Source: Apostichopus japonicus (taxonomy: Eukaryota > Echinodermata > Holothuroidea > Aspidochirotida > Stichopodidae). Taken from it: a DNA stretch of 64,000 nt. The DNA lies in assembly GCF_037975245.1 (NCBI RefSeq), contig NC_092573.1:7180501-7244500 (forward strand), read 5' to 3'. Numbering within the stretch: the stretch's first letter is position 1; each line of letters begins with the position of its first letter. Below are positions 1 through 12,290 of the stretch, piece by piece. The notes beneath the pieces are model-generated. The model saw only the letters and a list, made by a program, of their open reading frames with translations. It ran no database searches and was not told the origin of the DNA. A program made the position numbers and the translations under genes.

Positions 1-158
1 ATTTAAGTCAATTCAGATGGGAAAACCATAGATTGCTCTTGGATGAAAATCCGACCTTACTATGACTCCGGCCAGGTATCGAACCCAGAACCTCCTGATT
101 GCTAAGCCTCATTGCTTCAAAATGCCACCGCCCTTATCCTCTCGACCACAGCATGGGT
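1..158 (-). mobile_element. tRNA-derived SINE, cut by the window edge
   Basis: Read on the minus strand, the right part is a tRNA-like head. An A-box-like TGGTCGAGAGG lies at 138-148 and a B-box-like GGTTCGATACC at 75-85, about 52 bases apart, as in type 2 (Leu/Ser-like) tRNAs. The body continues to the left window edge, so its 3' end is not seen. It differs from the two other SINE families in this window. It is not a functional tRNA gene: no complete cloverleaf can be drawn. Confidence 0.55.
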
Positions 159-250
159 ATAATGCTTACCCAGCTGACATACCTCATTATGACTTAACAT
201 AGCCACCCCACCTGTTCCTCTAAGTTTATAGAACTACTCATAACTTCCTG

Positions 251-480
251 CAATGTCCCTTATTTAATATTTATGTTATTAAAACATCTAATCATAATAG
301 TAATCAGCAGTTATTTTTACAACGATTAAGCAACCACAAATGTGGGAGAGACCCACAAGGGCTTATGGATTACAACTCACATGTGGGTGGCTTCCAATCC
401 AACTCAAATTTGGAATCTTTTCAATTAAGAAAGTCATTTTAGATGTCCTTTGTTTAATATTTATTTTACTAAAACATCTG
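251..480. repeat. Imperfect direct duplication, 190-bp spacing
   Basis: The block at 251-290 recurs at 441-480 with scattered substitutions. Both contain TTTAATATTTAT followed by AAAACATCT. The material between them differs, so this is an old, partly eroded duplication or two copies of one small dispersed repeat. Confidence 0.4.
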
Positions 481-490
481 CTATTTTTAC

Positions 491-3400
491 TGTAAGCTTT
501 AATACAATGATTACAGATACCTGGTGGATTTTCTGGAGGCATTGTATACAAAGTACTTAGAAATTAAATATATTCAGGGAATTATCTAACACAAATAAAC
601 TTTGTAGTTAATTTGGAAGTAGAATTGGCTGAAGGTTTTCACTAGCATCAAAAACTGGAGCTCAAGGCAAAATCAGGCAACATTTTTAACTACATTCTGA
701 ATCAGTGTCAATATTTATTCTGACCTTTGAAATTTATTCTTTTCTGAACAAGTTACCGGTAATGGAAAAGCCAGTCAATAAGATCAACACAAATTGCAAA
801 GGTTATGTAAATCAATCAGTAAATTAAAGAAATATAAAGTTAAAATGGTGAATATCATCCTGGTATGTAAGATACCATATGAATTCATGGTACTTCTAGC
901 AGTTTGCCGGAGATAGAACAGAAGGATTCCTTATGGAAGGGTGCAGTTTCTCTTAAAGTCAGCTTTGTAATTTATGTACATGTACACATATATGCATATA
1001 TATGGTTTGTTCTTGTAGTGTATTTGGAGGTGCTGGACACAAAATTAGTCGTTGGGAACTCTTAGTGTGCTTATAAATACTCAATTCTGTCATTTGATAA
1101 CAGCTGAGCAATGTATAACTTAGGAGCATTATACTGTCCATAAGTATAAATAGAGGCTTCATTAATTAAGCTCTCACACACTGATCACCTTGAAACTGGG
1201 AAATGTGATAAGGTTCCCTTGTGGTCTATAGTCTGTACTAACCTGAATAATATTATTCATGAAGGGTTGTTATACAGGCTTTGTAAGAAACTCCACCATG
1301 ACAGATGAGTTGGGGACTCTAACAAGAGGGGAAGTTCCATTGTGATCCATGTTATATACTATACTGTATCATGAGGGATCAACTGGGATCAACTGTAACC
1401 AACCTCACATCTGCATGTAGGAGATCATGGGATGAATGTTTTTAGTCTATGCAGCTGTACCTTTACAGATAGAGGACAATATGAATCCAACATTAATGAT
1501 AACTAAACTACATTTGTCCAATGTTCTGCAACTCTGGCAACTACCCAAAGTATAAAAACAACTTTCAGCAATTTACTGTGACAATCCATTGCACTTAAAA
1601 TGAATGACCTTTTTCTGAAATGAGATGCAGTAGGCCTAAAGTAATATTTTTGCAAGTATATAAATTATTGACATAACTTTGGCAAAATTTACCTACAGAG
1701 AGTACAAAACAGGAGAGCTAGCTAGCTAGCTTCCTGTAAACATCAACAATACCAAAAACTATAAGTAATTCAGTTCTTCAAACCATCAATACCCTTCTCC
1801 CACCCCCCTCCCATCCCCATCAAAGATACCAACTTTTATAGAAATTTGTAGTTTTTAGCATTGCAAGAAAGTTTACGACTTCAGTTCTCATTGAACCAAT
1901 TTTCAAGCAATTACCTCAATATCGTGGACAGAGGAAAAACAGTCAACTTACGTTTTGATATTCTTCAAGTTATGATTTGGTCCAGCCTTTTTAAATCAAT
2001 CAATTGTTCACAAGATTGCTTTTACTACACTATTTAGTTATCTTGGTATACCCCCATTGTAGTTCATAATAAAGTACCATGAACTTACATGTAAACCCCT
2101 GTTCAATGTAGTTATCCACATAAGATGAATCAGGTCACAAAAGTTTCTCAAAGTTGTGGCAAAAATACAATACCTTCACACAGCAATCATATGTTAGAAA
2201 CAATGGCACAGAATATTCCAAAATAGATTAAAATCCATATGAAAAATGAACAACGCAATATTTTCCTTTATTGGTAGCGTTGACAGAGTGACACAATAAT
2301 TTATTCCTCGGTAAAATTTCTGACAGTTCCAAAAACATTCATAAGAACGTATTTTCTTGTTTGTAGTTTTGTTTTAGTTTTTTTGTTGCAAACCTGGAAA
2401 ATCCATAAACTTTTAAAGAGAGTTTTTATGATGTTACACTTTCAGTAAAATCCATAAATCTACTGACATTCATCTATAGAAATTGCCTTCATAATTTCCG
2501 TTTTTATATGTTTTAATTCACCACTCTATATCTCTACTATCCCTAATCTCTCTTCCACCAGTCCTTGTTCTGTTTATTACAAACAACTCGGGCAAGTTTC
2601 CTGGTCCAAAAGTAAGACACCTGTAGACCTACACAACTCCTAACAGAGTAGCGTGTGTGATGGCTGGGAACGAGTATCTTTAGACTTTACAAGTGCAATG
2701 ACAGCCTCCGTTACCACGAAGGTCTTAACCGCAGTAGAGTCACCGCAGTTGTATCCTGTTTGTAGTAGCTGTGACTCGGTTGGCTAGTCGCTTGCTCCCT
2801 TTAATTACGGCCTGCTATTAGAAGGCAAAACCCACTCATGCAATTACTGTTCTGGTAGGTGTATTGTGTGTTTTGCAGAGATGATAATTAACATTTTGAG
2901 AGTAATGAAAAGAGAAATACAATACAAAGTAGCTGTGAATGGGCTTGAAAAATAGAAGTGGCTTCAGCTTTTCTTTTATTATCTAGTTTTTTAAATATGC
3001 CAAAGGCTTATTGATTTAACTGCTGATGGTTTAACTCGAAAATGTACCTTTGAGAGCGGTTGTAGGAGAGAAAGAGAGAAATTACATCATTTTATCAGAT
3101 ATTTGTACTTCTGGATGGATAACATGCATCAAACTGTCCAGAAGAATAGTGTAAAATCTTCAGATTCGGTTTAATATTTAGTTAAGTACATAGGTTAAAG
3201 ATAAGCTGGAGTACCACGTGTATGAAGTATCACATGGTACGTGCTGTATACCCTTGGCTTACCCTCTGTCTCTGGAAATGATCGGAAACGATTACGGAAA
3301 TCTTTTTGTACTACCAGCGAATTCCCGCAACCCAACATGATTGATCATAAACATTTCTATAACCCTACACTACAGTTCTGGCCTAGATCTGTAGATCTCC

Positions 3401-3734
3401 GTAAGAATAGTCACTGAGAATAATACTTAAGCCTCAGGCCCGTAAACTAGGCCTGCATAGCCTAACATTACGGTACTCACCTACTACAAGGCTAAATTGA
3501 CAGATTGTAGTATTACTTACGTAAGGCTCTCGCAAGGCGCTCAATTTTTAAAAATCTAAGTGCTTTCATTCGGACAACTGAAAAATGTTTCTGACAACAA
3601 AATATGAAAGCAAGGTTGTCTGAAGGACAACCTTAAATTTTCTTAACCAGAATACAAAAATGCATTGTGGTTTCTATGATGTAACATGAGCTTTTTCTTC
3701 ATTAATCTGACATAATATATAGTGAGGGTATATA
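491..3734. other. AT-rich DNA with no supported gene
   Basis: No coding exon is supported here. Small items seen are an alternating purine-pyrimidine TA-rich patch near 976-1003, a short GCTA repeat near 1716-1730, and a small perfect hairpin at 3612-3634 (AAGGTTGTC, 5-nt loop, GACAACCTT). The stretch 2640-2880 is less AT-rich than its surroundings, but no splice-bounded open frame could be defended. Confidence 0.5.
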
Positions 3735-4456
3735 TGTTAACAAGGGTTTCACGATTTGACCTCTGATGACTCCTAATTACCTGTGACCAAACACAATAGG
3801 CTTCTTTCACTCAATGTGTTACTTCCACACACTAACTTATAGGTGGGCCCAAGCTTCCAGTATTGAGATACCGTGATTATAAGGTTTTCACAATTTGACC
3901 CCTGGTAACCCCAAATGACCTTTGCCCTCCACCAAAAACAATAGGCTTCTTTTACACAATTTGGTACTCCTACACACCAAATATGAGGTCTGTCCTGGAT
4001 TCCCTTCTTGAGATATCATGTATAGGAAGTTTTCACAATTTGACCCCTGGTGACCTCAAATGACCTTTGACCTCCACCAAAAATAATAGGCTTCTTTTAC
4101 ACAATGTGGTACTCCTACACACCAAATATGAGGTCTGTCCTCGGTTCCCTTCTTGAGATATCATGTTTACGAAGTTTTCACAATTTGACCCCTGGTGACC
4201 TCAAATGACCTTTGACCTCCACCAAAAACTATAGACCTTTTGTACTAAATGTGGTACTTCTACACACTAAATATGAAGTTTGCCCATGTTCCCATCTTGA
4301 GATATCGTGTTTACAAGGTTTTCACAATTTGACCCCTGGTGACGCGAAATGACCTTTGACCTCCACCAAAACAATAGGCTTCTTGTACTTAATGTGGTAC
4401 TTCTACACACTAAATATGAAATTGGTCTGACCTTCTTGAGATATCATGTTTACAAG
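3735..4456. repeat. 145-bp tandem repeat array, about five units
   Basis: The landmark TTTGACCCCTGG (TTTGACCTCTGA in the first unit) recurs, with its TGACC at 3757, 3896, 4041, 4186 and 4330. This gives spacings of 139, 145, 145 and 144 bp. Each unit also holds a block for AATAGGCTTCTT, a TACACACYAAATATGA block and a TTGAGATATCRTG block. Units 2-4 are close to one another, the first is diverged, and the last stops at about 4456. A stray relative of one block (TTGACCTCCACCAGAACTG) occurs near 16163. Confidence 0.85.
4061..4362 (-). promoter_or_regulatory. Three perfect DR1 nuclear-receptor motifs in the array
   Basis: TGACCTTTGACCT occurs exactly at 4061-4073, 4206-4218 and 4350-4362. Its complement AGGTCAAAGGTCA is the textbook DR1 element bound by RXR, HNF4, COUP-TF and PPAR-type receptors. 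A fourth copy at 3916-3928 has one substitution. Additional TGACCT half sites lie just upstream in each unit. The motif match is direct; that any receptor binds here is inference. Confidence 0.4.
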
Positions 4457-7400
4457 CTGGGCGTCATAATCGCACTCAAGCACACACATACACACACAAA
4501 CGCCATCATGAATGCATAGGTTACGATTATCATCGAAACCAAAAATGAGCCTTGGAGAGATCATTTGTTTCAGTGTCTTGTCAATAACTTCAAATAAGTC
4601 TCTATTACTCAGTGTGATAAATGTCACAAAGCAATGAAGTGTATTATACTTGATTACAAATTACCAAAATGGCAACAATATCTGGTAAAACAACTTGTTA
4701 AAGGTCATTCCCAATTCCCCAAAGAAGTTTAAACAGATAACAAATTTTGGAACAATGGACTTCATGGGATGGAAATATCAAATTTGTGTAAGGAAGACAG
4801 AAATCATAAGCGTGAAGCAGGAATCGGAATAAATCCTCTTCTGTAAGTGGTTGGATAATAGCCTACTCCACATTCAACAGGTTTTCTATGATTTGGTACC
4901 TTATTACGACGTTTCTCATAAAATAAAAAAAATATGCAAAAGACAGAAATGCACAAAATCATAAATATTGTAAAAAGATGCAGTCCACATGCCTTGAACT
5001 ATGTCCCTTGTTAGTATATGGCACTTTGTACTACATTTCAATTCACACAATAATTGCATGAGCACAGTACGACAAAAGCACAGTATTAACGATACCATTC
5101 GTGCAATCATTATGAGAAACTGGTAACCATAGCAAGAAACATTTTAAGACCAGGATGTTGGAAGCATACATGCAATTTGTATGAACTATAATCTTTCATA
5201 TAATGACTATCTCCACCAATCCCAATAAATGGATAAACCCTGACGCTTTGACTAAATTAAAGCTATTTTCGTTGCTGGGGATGTTAATTACATTTCCCGT
5301 TTTGATAACCTTTTATCGCTGCTACGTACATGTAGTTTCACATTTGGCTGATCTCTAGCTCACACTGGATGCACACCAAGGTTTAGCATTTGGTTAAACT
5401 GTACACACAATGACGAATAGGTAGTCATTACACCAACACTTGAGAATGTACTAAAAAAAGAATGACTTCATTTAATGAAATCATTAAATACTGAGTGTTA
5501 ATAGTGGCAATGACTTTCCTTAAAGGGGGAGTGGCATGGACAAAACAGAAATACCAGATATATATATATTTAATATTCACATATATTCCACACTTACATG
5601 AGGGTAGGCTGGCTACTATAGATAACTAGACGTAAATGAACTCGGAACTTTGTAATATTTAATGCTATTATTTTGTGCTATAGTAGCTCATCTACAACTA
5701 TAAGGGTTTCTCAATATTCTAAGAAAACCACAGAGAAACAAAGTACCAGACAGATTAAAATTCTCAGTATAGCTAGACTGACCAATGAGCAGCAGGGTAA
5801 GCCTTATGACCTTGAGGGCGTGAAAAATCTACTAGTGCAAGATTGTCGGCCGTTTTTCTTACACAAACAAGATCTGGCCTACGGGCCACCATATTTTGAG
5901 AACCATGTACTTGATGCTCAAGAAACAATATATATCGCATTGACCAATTACAAAAGGGAATATTTAGTGACAGTACTAGCGATAGAATCTACTAATTTGG
6001 CTAATTAGTCTAATTAATACAGTCTAATACAGTCAAGAGTCATACCAAACAAACCTTTACATCGAGATCTCTTGACGATTGAAGTCAAGCTAGTAACTTG
6101 TCTTGAACTTTCAGCTTAACTGCACACACTTAACAAAAATTCCAATTTAAATTTTCTTAAGGTTAAATTTACACAATGTTATTTCTCTAGGCGTACATCA
6201 TGATATGCAAAAATTCAGCAAGCAATCCCATTAACCCGAATCGACTAATCGCACACAACCCTGCACAAGTGTCAAAATGACCAATTGGCAAACAGCAGGT
6301 TTTCACTTACAAAACGAAGGACTCATGAGTAATTCACACGGGGATTAACTTGGCTGATGAAGCCCGGCATCCAGGAGAGTAAAATGCCTTTAATCTACGG
6401 GTCATACCAATCAAATTAAGAAGCAAACTGTCAAACATTGACGGGGTTAATGGCCACCATCGGGGATATGCTCAAGGCAGTCGTGTAGTTTACAAAACGT
6501 TCCCAACGGGACCAAAGTCACTAATTACGAAGGTTGACACTGATCCATTAAGCGATTCCTCACCCTGGCATGACGTAAATCGTTCTTGGTGTCTGCAAAC
6601 ATTGTAAACATAGAGTGTTTCGTGCTCAATACTTGCTCGGCACTAATTCCACACAGAAAAAGAGATGTATTTGTCCATATTAACAGGAATATAGGCCCTA
6701 TGTAAACTTGGATGCTCGTCAACTAGAGGGAGTTGCACTTACGACGGTTTTTCTCAAACGATGCTCTCAAATTGTTGGCAGTAAAAAATTGTAGACCAAG
6801 ATTAATGCTGCAGGAAAGTGGGAAACATTTTAATGCTACTAGTGGGTATACTTTGACATCCATCTTGTAATTGTGACCAAAATGGCAAAGTTCGCAGGGA
6901 TAGTCGGCAGAAAGCCGGAAGACACACGCTCATTCAAGTGTGAATCGTTTGGTTCGACATCTGAGTTAAGTACAAGCAAACATGATACCTTCAATTATAG
7001 GCTTGAAGAAGTAACTGGAGTTAGAATCGATCATGATTCTAGCCAGTTAGTCTAGTTGGGTCATGATTCGCTGTTTCAATTTTGGTCTCTCTCAGCTACC
7101 AACTGCAACTCCATTTTTTTTTAAATTATTATTCTTATTTTCCATTTCTGACCAAATGGTAAGTTTAACAAAGCACTGTCACTCATATGCAACCTGCAAC
7201 ATCAAATGAGAATCGGAAAACTCTTCCCACAAAATCATATATCCCTGGACGGTAGACGTTCTTACAAACCACCTCCACAAAATTGCAACTTTGTGCATGT
7301 CATATAGAAAATGCAATGTCAGCTTCGGACACAAAACTTTTCTGCATAAACAAGTTTTATATTTATAGTATGGTTGTACTTACGCATCTCACAAGGAAAT

Positions 7401-10400
7401 TCACAACATCGGCAGTTGTATGCTTTGAGGTCGAAAATGTTATTTTAACAAAATGGGCAAATAATTATGACATTTGGATCTGTCCATATCCTATCATTTT
7501 TTTAAAAGTTATGTCACTAATTCATGAATGTTAAGTGTACCTGAAACTTCTATTACAACCTGTTGAAAACTTTATCTGATTTTGTTGTGTTTAGTTCTAT
7601 TTTGTCTGTAGGTAAAATGTTTTCATTATAAGGCAGGCTTTATTTCAGTGAAAACACATTGGTAATCCTTTTAATGTTATCAACATAAAACATTTAACAC
7701 AATAAATACACAGTTTAATATTTGCCATTGTTTTAGTTAAGATTACAGAATTCGTTTAGCCACTCAAACCTCTATCCACATTTGTATAGCATTATTGTCT
7801 CAGGCTTCTAGAGAAGCCAACATGATCACTATATCCTACACTCAACCAGAGGCTAATGAGTAGTGTAACCATGGAGACCTGTTTATGGGGAAAAAAAGAA
7901 TAAAAAAAGATGTATAAAAAGCTACCCCGAGGGAGAATTTGTTGCAAAAAGAAAATGCAGCCAAAAATGAGGATATGGTTGAAATGATTTGTATTACACA
8001 AATTACTAACACAAGGCTAGTTATAAGTTATAATACACTGAACAAACTTGGGTTTTATCTAGCGCTTATTATAGAGGATATTATATTAATATAGTATTCA
8101 ATTTGAGGTTAACCTGGACTACAGTAGGTTGGTGTGGATGGTCCGCCCTAATAAAAAAATAAAATTCTGCTGTCAGTTTTCAATTAAATTTAGTCTGCAT
8201 GAGAAACATCATAATATTCTTTCTATATCATTCAAAGTATCTGAATTCTGAATCATTCACTGATTTATAGAAACGGAAGGAAACTAATATTAATTGAGTT
8301 TTTTAAATAGTTCTTTAAAAAATCTACAGTAGATAACAGTGTATAGCTGAGCATCATTATTATGTCAGTTACATTCTACTATACACTTAGCTCACAAAGA
8401 AAAAATATTCCTCCAAGGTATAAACTTTGTCATAGCGCCCTCTAAACCATATTTCAATATTTTAGTAATTCGCACATTTGTAATAAAAAATTGTTCAGAG
8501 TTCCTTAAAGTGAAACAAACAAAACATTCAAGCAAAGACATATTTTCATGAGTGTATCAAATTTGATCCAGAAAAAAAATGAGGAAAATTCAGTCTTGTT
8601 ATATTGTTGTTATTGATGTTGAACATTTATCAAAAGTTTAACAAGATGCTTTAGTTGTTACTTTTAAAACTGAGGATGATCTTCCAATCAAAATCAATGA
8701 AGGAACTAAAACCTCTGTTTATTTTCCATCTTCTTCTAATATGGCTGAGAATGCCCAGATTTATAGTGCAACAGATTGCTTGTACATAAAATCTGAAAAA
8801 GGATTCCAGAATAGTATTATTTAGGGATAGAAATTAGTGGCATAGTAACCTGATGCACAACTGACAAGATGGTTAGAGGGGGAATCTTCCTGAACAACTT
8901 ATATTTGTCTTAAGTTTCAACATAATACAGTTATGATCCATGTCGTTACAATCAATGATTTGCTTGTCGAAGTTTGAAACATGAACCAGTCAATAACACT
9001 GTATTGCCATGAGGGTTATAACATGACAACATCATACAATGGAGTATTTTTTTAAATATTTATATATATTTTTGGCCCCCCCCCCCTGTCTTCTCATTGG
9101 TCTTCAGATTTGATTTTCTATGGGCCTAACTAGTCCCTGAATAAAATACCTCCCAACTACTGGCCTTCATTACATTATTTGTATCATCCACATATTGTTC
9201 CTTAGTAACTGGCTTTTAAACTACACATGCAACTGCATAGTGTCCATCAACTCTGATTAGTTTTATTTTGTCATACTGCCCTCTATTTTAAAGTTAGACC
9301 ATAAACAAGTGCACTGGTTGGGAATATACCTAGGTGTTTCTTGTTCTGCAACAAGAGTAGCAAAGATGGCAGATTAATATGTTCTTGATTCTTTTTTATT
9401 ATTTTTTTATGATTTCCCCACAATTTATGCCGGCAACCCTATTTTGATAAAAGATTACTTTTATGAATCAGTCCTGAATATGACATTACTTGTCTCTTCC
9501 ACAGTATGCAGTACAAAAGAATTGCCTTTAATTTAAAAATTCAGTTGGTAAAACCTAACAATATTTTAAGATTCAATTGTGAACTTCAACAGATTTTTGA
9601 AAAAATATGGAACAGCATTTTGAATTTTGCTTCAAATTTAAAGAATTGGCTGTAAAAGTGTTCACAATATGCTAAAATGACCATATAAAGTGACAGTTGG
9701 TGAACCCATTAAAGGAGTACATTATGTGAGCCTTGCAATCTAAACCTGGTCCAATAACCTGTAAGATTGTCCAATTCTGAAAGGTACCAGTCAGTCTCCC
9801 TGAAATACTGTAATTATCTGACTCACTTTGCTAATCAGTGTTGGTTTCACTAATTGTCAGATTTATCTTCACTGGGCCATTCAGACTTGTGGTGACCATC
9901 AATGATATAAAACAATGGGTAGTATAAACATAAACAAACATAAACAGTAGTAGTACAGCTCCTATATATAGGAGTTTATACAGGTTACAGTCTTGTGGTT
10001 TTTGCTTCATTAGTTGGAAGAGTAGTTATCTTAACTGGATTACAGATTTGGTCTGGGGTATGTTTAATCAAGAAGACATCTACAGATAAGAGATGGGACA
10101 AAAAATTTAATTGGGGGGGGGGGGGAGAAGATATACCTCATGGTGACCTTTAATTGAACTCAGTCCAGACGGTTAATGACCTAAATAAGTATTATATCAG
10201 TTTTAGGAGGGAAGTTTGTGCTTCTTACAATTCATGTTAGTTATATCAAGTACATCAGAGGCAATACCTAACTTAGATTAAGTTGTTTAGAAATCTACGA
10301 GTTAGCTGAAACCAAATATTTTGATCTCCTTTGAAAACCTGTTTGTTATGATCACTGACTGATGACAGTTTATGTCAAAGTAGTCTCTTTGCAACAATTT

Positions 10401-11940
10401 GCAGAAAACTATTGAGTGTTGATTATTTAAATATCCTTCATTCCTACTTCTTGCTGATCATCGTCCTGATCTCATGCACAAACGAGTCTCCCCCTCCCTC
10501 CTCCCCCCTTGCTCCCCCACTCACACACATACATACACATGCACCCTGAAACATTTCCCCAATGTAAGGCATCTGTGATTGTTCTACCATCATTGCATGC
10601 AACGATACTGGATATAATTGACTCAAAGCCACTCCAAAAACAGAAAGAAACCCTATTTTCATTACTGTCACAAGGATAAAATACAGATATATATATAAAA
10701 ACATAAATATATATAAACAGCTTCACCTCATTCTCACTGCACATTAGCACAAATCATCATATCAAAACTGTAAAGATTGCACATGGACCTGACCATCATG
10801 GAGACGAGGTGAGTGTGATGCAGACAGACTAACAGCACCTGAACATATAGGCAAATATATGCTATATAACATACAATGAATACCTTTCACCATTTAGACT
10901 AGATAACCTATATTATTTCTCTATTTATTTTACTATGTCACTGTACAGCATATATATATATAGTCTCTGAAATATATTGCTCCTTATCGATATTGTTTGG
11001 CTTGAGCAGAGAACATCAGTGCAAAATAAAGCGCAGCTTTCCACTTATAAAAGCTTATGCAAACATTCAACAGTCATCACAAACCTTATTGTCAAACAGT
11101 GTGATTGGTTACCATTGGCAACAAGGCTATGAAACAGCAGTAAATGTCTGCAGATGTGGTTATCAGACTACTGATATGAACTAATTTAACCCTTCAGAAA
11201 ACTAGAGGGAGAGAGACTTCAAAGCAGCTCTGATGTGATGATGCCGTAAATAGTGATGATGATGATGACAAATACAAGCAGGTTAAGTTAATAAAAGCCA
11301 ACACTGAATCAAAGTAAATGCAATCTGATGATGCAGCCTTTTCATTACTGTCAATAATTTGCCCAAATTTGGAGAGCATTCATTCACTTTTGTGGTTTTA
11401 CCATGATTTTATGCAGTGATCAGCATGGAAGCTGCATTGGATGCATGTGATGTTGATATGTGATTGAAAATTTAGGAGTACGGTAAAATTTTATGAATAC
11501 CATCTCAAAGCCAACAGCAATTTATGTGAGAATAGAACTTAAATAATATCCTTACTATAGCTAGCTAGCTAGGTTTTGAAACTTTGAAATGAGGCAACGA
11601 TATCTACCAAAATTGTCTCACTAATGAGAGCAATTACTGTGTAATGCCGATGGTATTTTGGGCATTTTATACTATAATAGTTGAGTCTCAATGGTTATAA
11701 AATGTAGTATTTAGAACTTCAATCCGGCCCAGGACATACAAGCTTCACACATTTATTTTCACTCTTATGGATTATCTTTCATCTAATTATCATAGAATCA
11801 TCCGAATTTCCTTTCTCCTTCATAATCTTGTGTCTGTTAAATAACCTTTCCGTTCTCTGGAGTTTCAACCTATAATGCATTAGCATTACTGTATAATTAT
11901 CATTTCACGTTATTTAAGCAAGCTTGCTAGGATTTCTAGT
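4457..11940. other. AT-rich DNA with no supported gene
   Basis: The longest open stretch is 111 codons at 5673-6008 (+). It has no recognisable domain and is not called as a gene. A 57-codon frame starting at an ATG in good initiation context (CAAAATGGCA, about 6879) also lacks any recognisable motif. Homopolymers are C11 at 9076-9086 and G13 at 10113-10125. A GAT-rich patch lies near 11238-11268. Nothing else is supported. Confidence 0.45.
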
Positions 11941-11949
11941 TTTCCTGAA

Positions 11950-12008
11950 GGTACTCATTTCCTGGAGCGGCGCTATATAAATCTACATTATTATTATTAT
12001 TATTATTA
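11950..12008 (+). mobile_element. Retroposon 3' tail with TTA microsatellite
   Basis: GCGGCGCTATATAAATCT followed by (TTA)n at about 11987-12008. The same kind of ending is seen more completely near 61.76-61.81 kb, where it follows a reverse-transcriptase C-terminal remnant. This copy is therefore read as a heavily 5'-truncated non-LTR element or a SINE that borrows the tail. Confidence 0.5.
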
Positions 12009-12116
12009 AATATACCTCTGGTGATTGTTCACAGTTGCACAATTTGTAGCCTCACAATTACTGACTTTGTTGTTTTGAAATATCAGAAATGCTGCCTTTG
12101 TTTTCCTTTGCTTTTT

Positions 12117-12290
12117 GTGGGGGAGGGGATGATAAAGGGAAGTGGGAGAGGGGGAGTGAAAGCCACATGGTGGAGGGGGAGTGAATGGGATGTGGGAGGA
12201 GGGGGAGTGAAAGGGATGTGGGGCATGTGGGGGAAGGGGATATCAAGGAATGGAGGGGGAGTACAAGGGAGAGGGAGTAATATCTTTATT
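12117..12290. repeat. G-rich degenerate repeat
   Basis: The plus strand is a run of GGGGGAGTG-like blocks separated by AAAGG, ATGTGG and GAATGG. There are more than eight G runs of four or five. A 111-codon plus-strand frame and a 62-codon minus-strand frame crossing it reflect base composition rather than coding. The plus strand could form G-quadruplexes. Confidence 0.6.

Noticed and set aside
5673-6008. 111-codon plus-strand open frame
   Set aside because: No recognisable domain, uncertain splice context and no supporting neighbour. Length alone is not enough.
6873-7055. Short frame with a good initiation context
   Set aside because: One ATG in a favourable context is common by chance, and the product has no recognisable feature.
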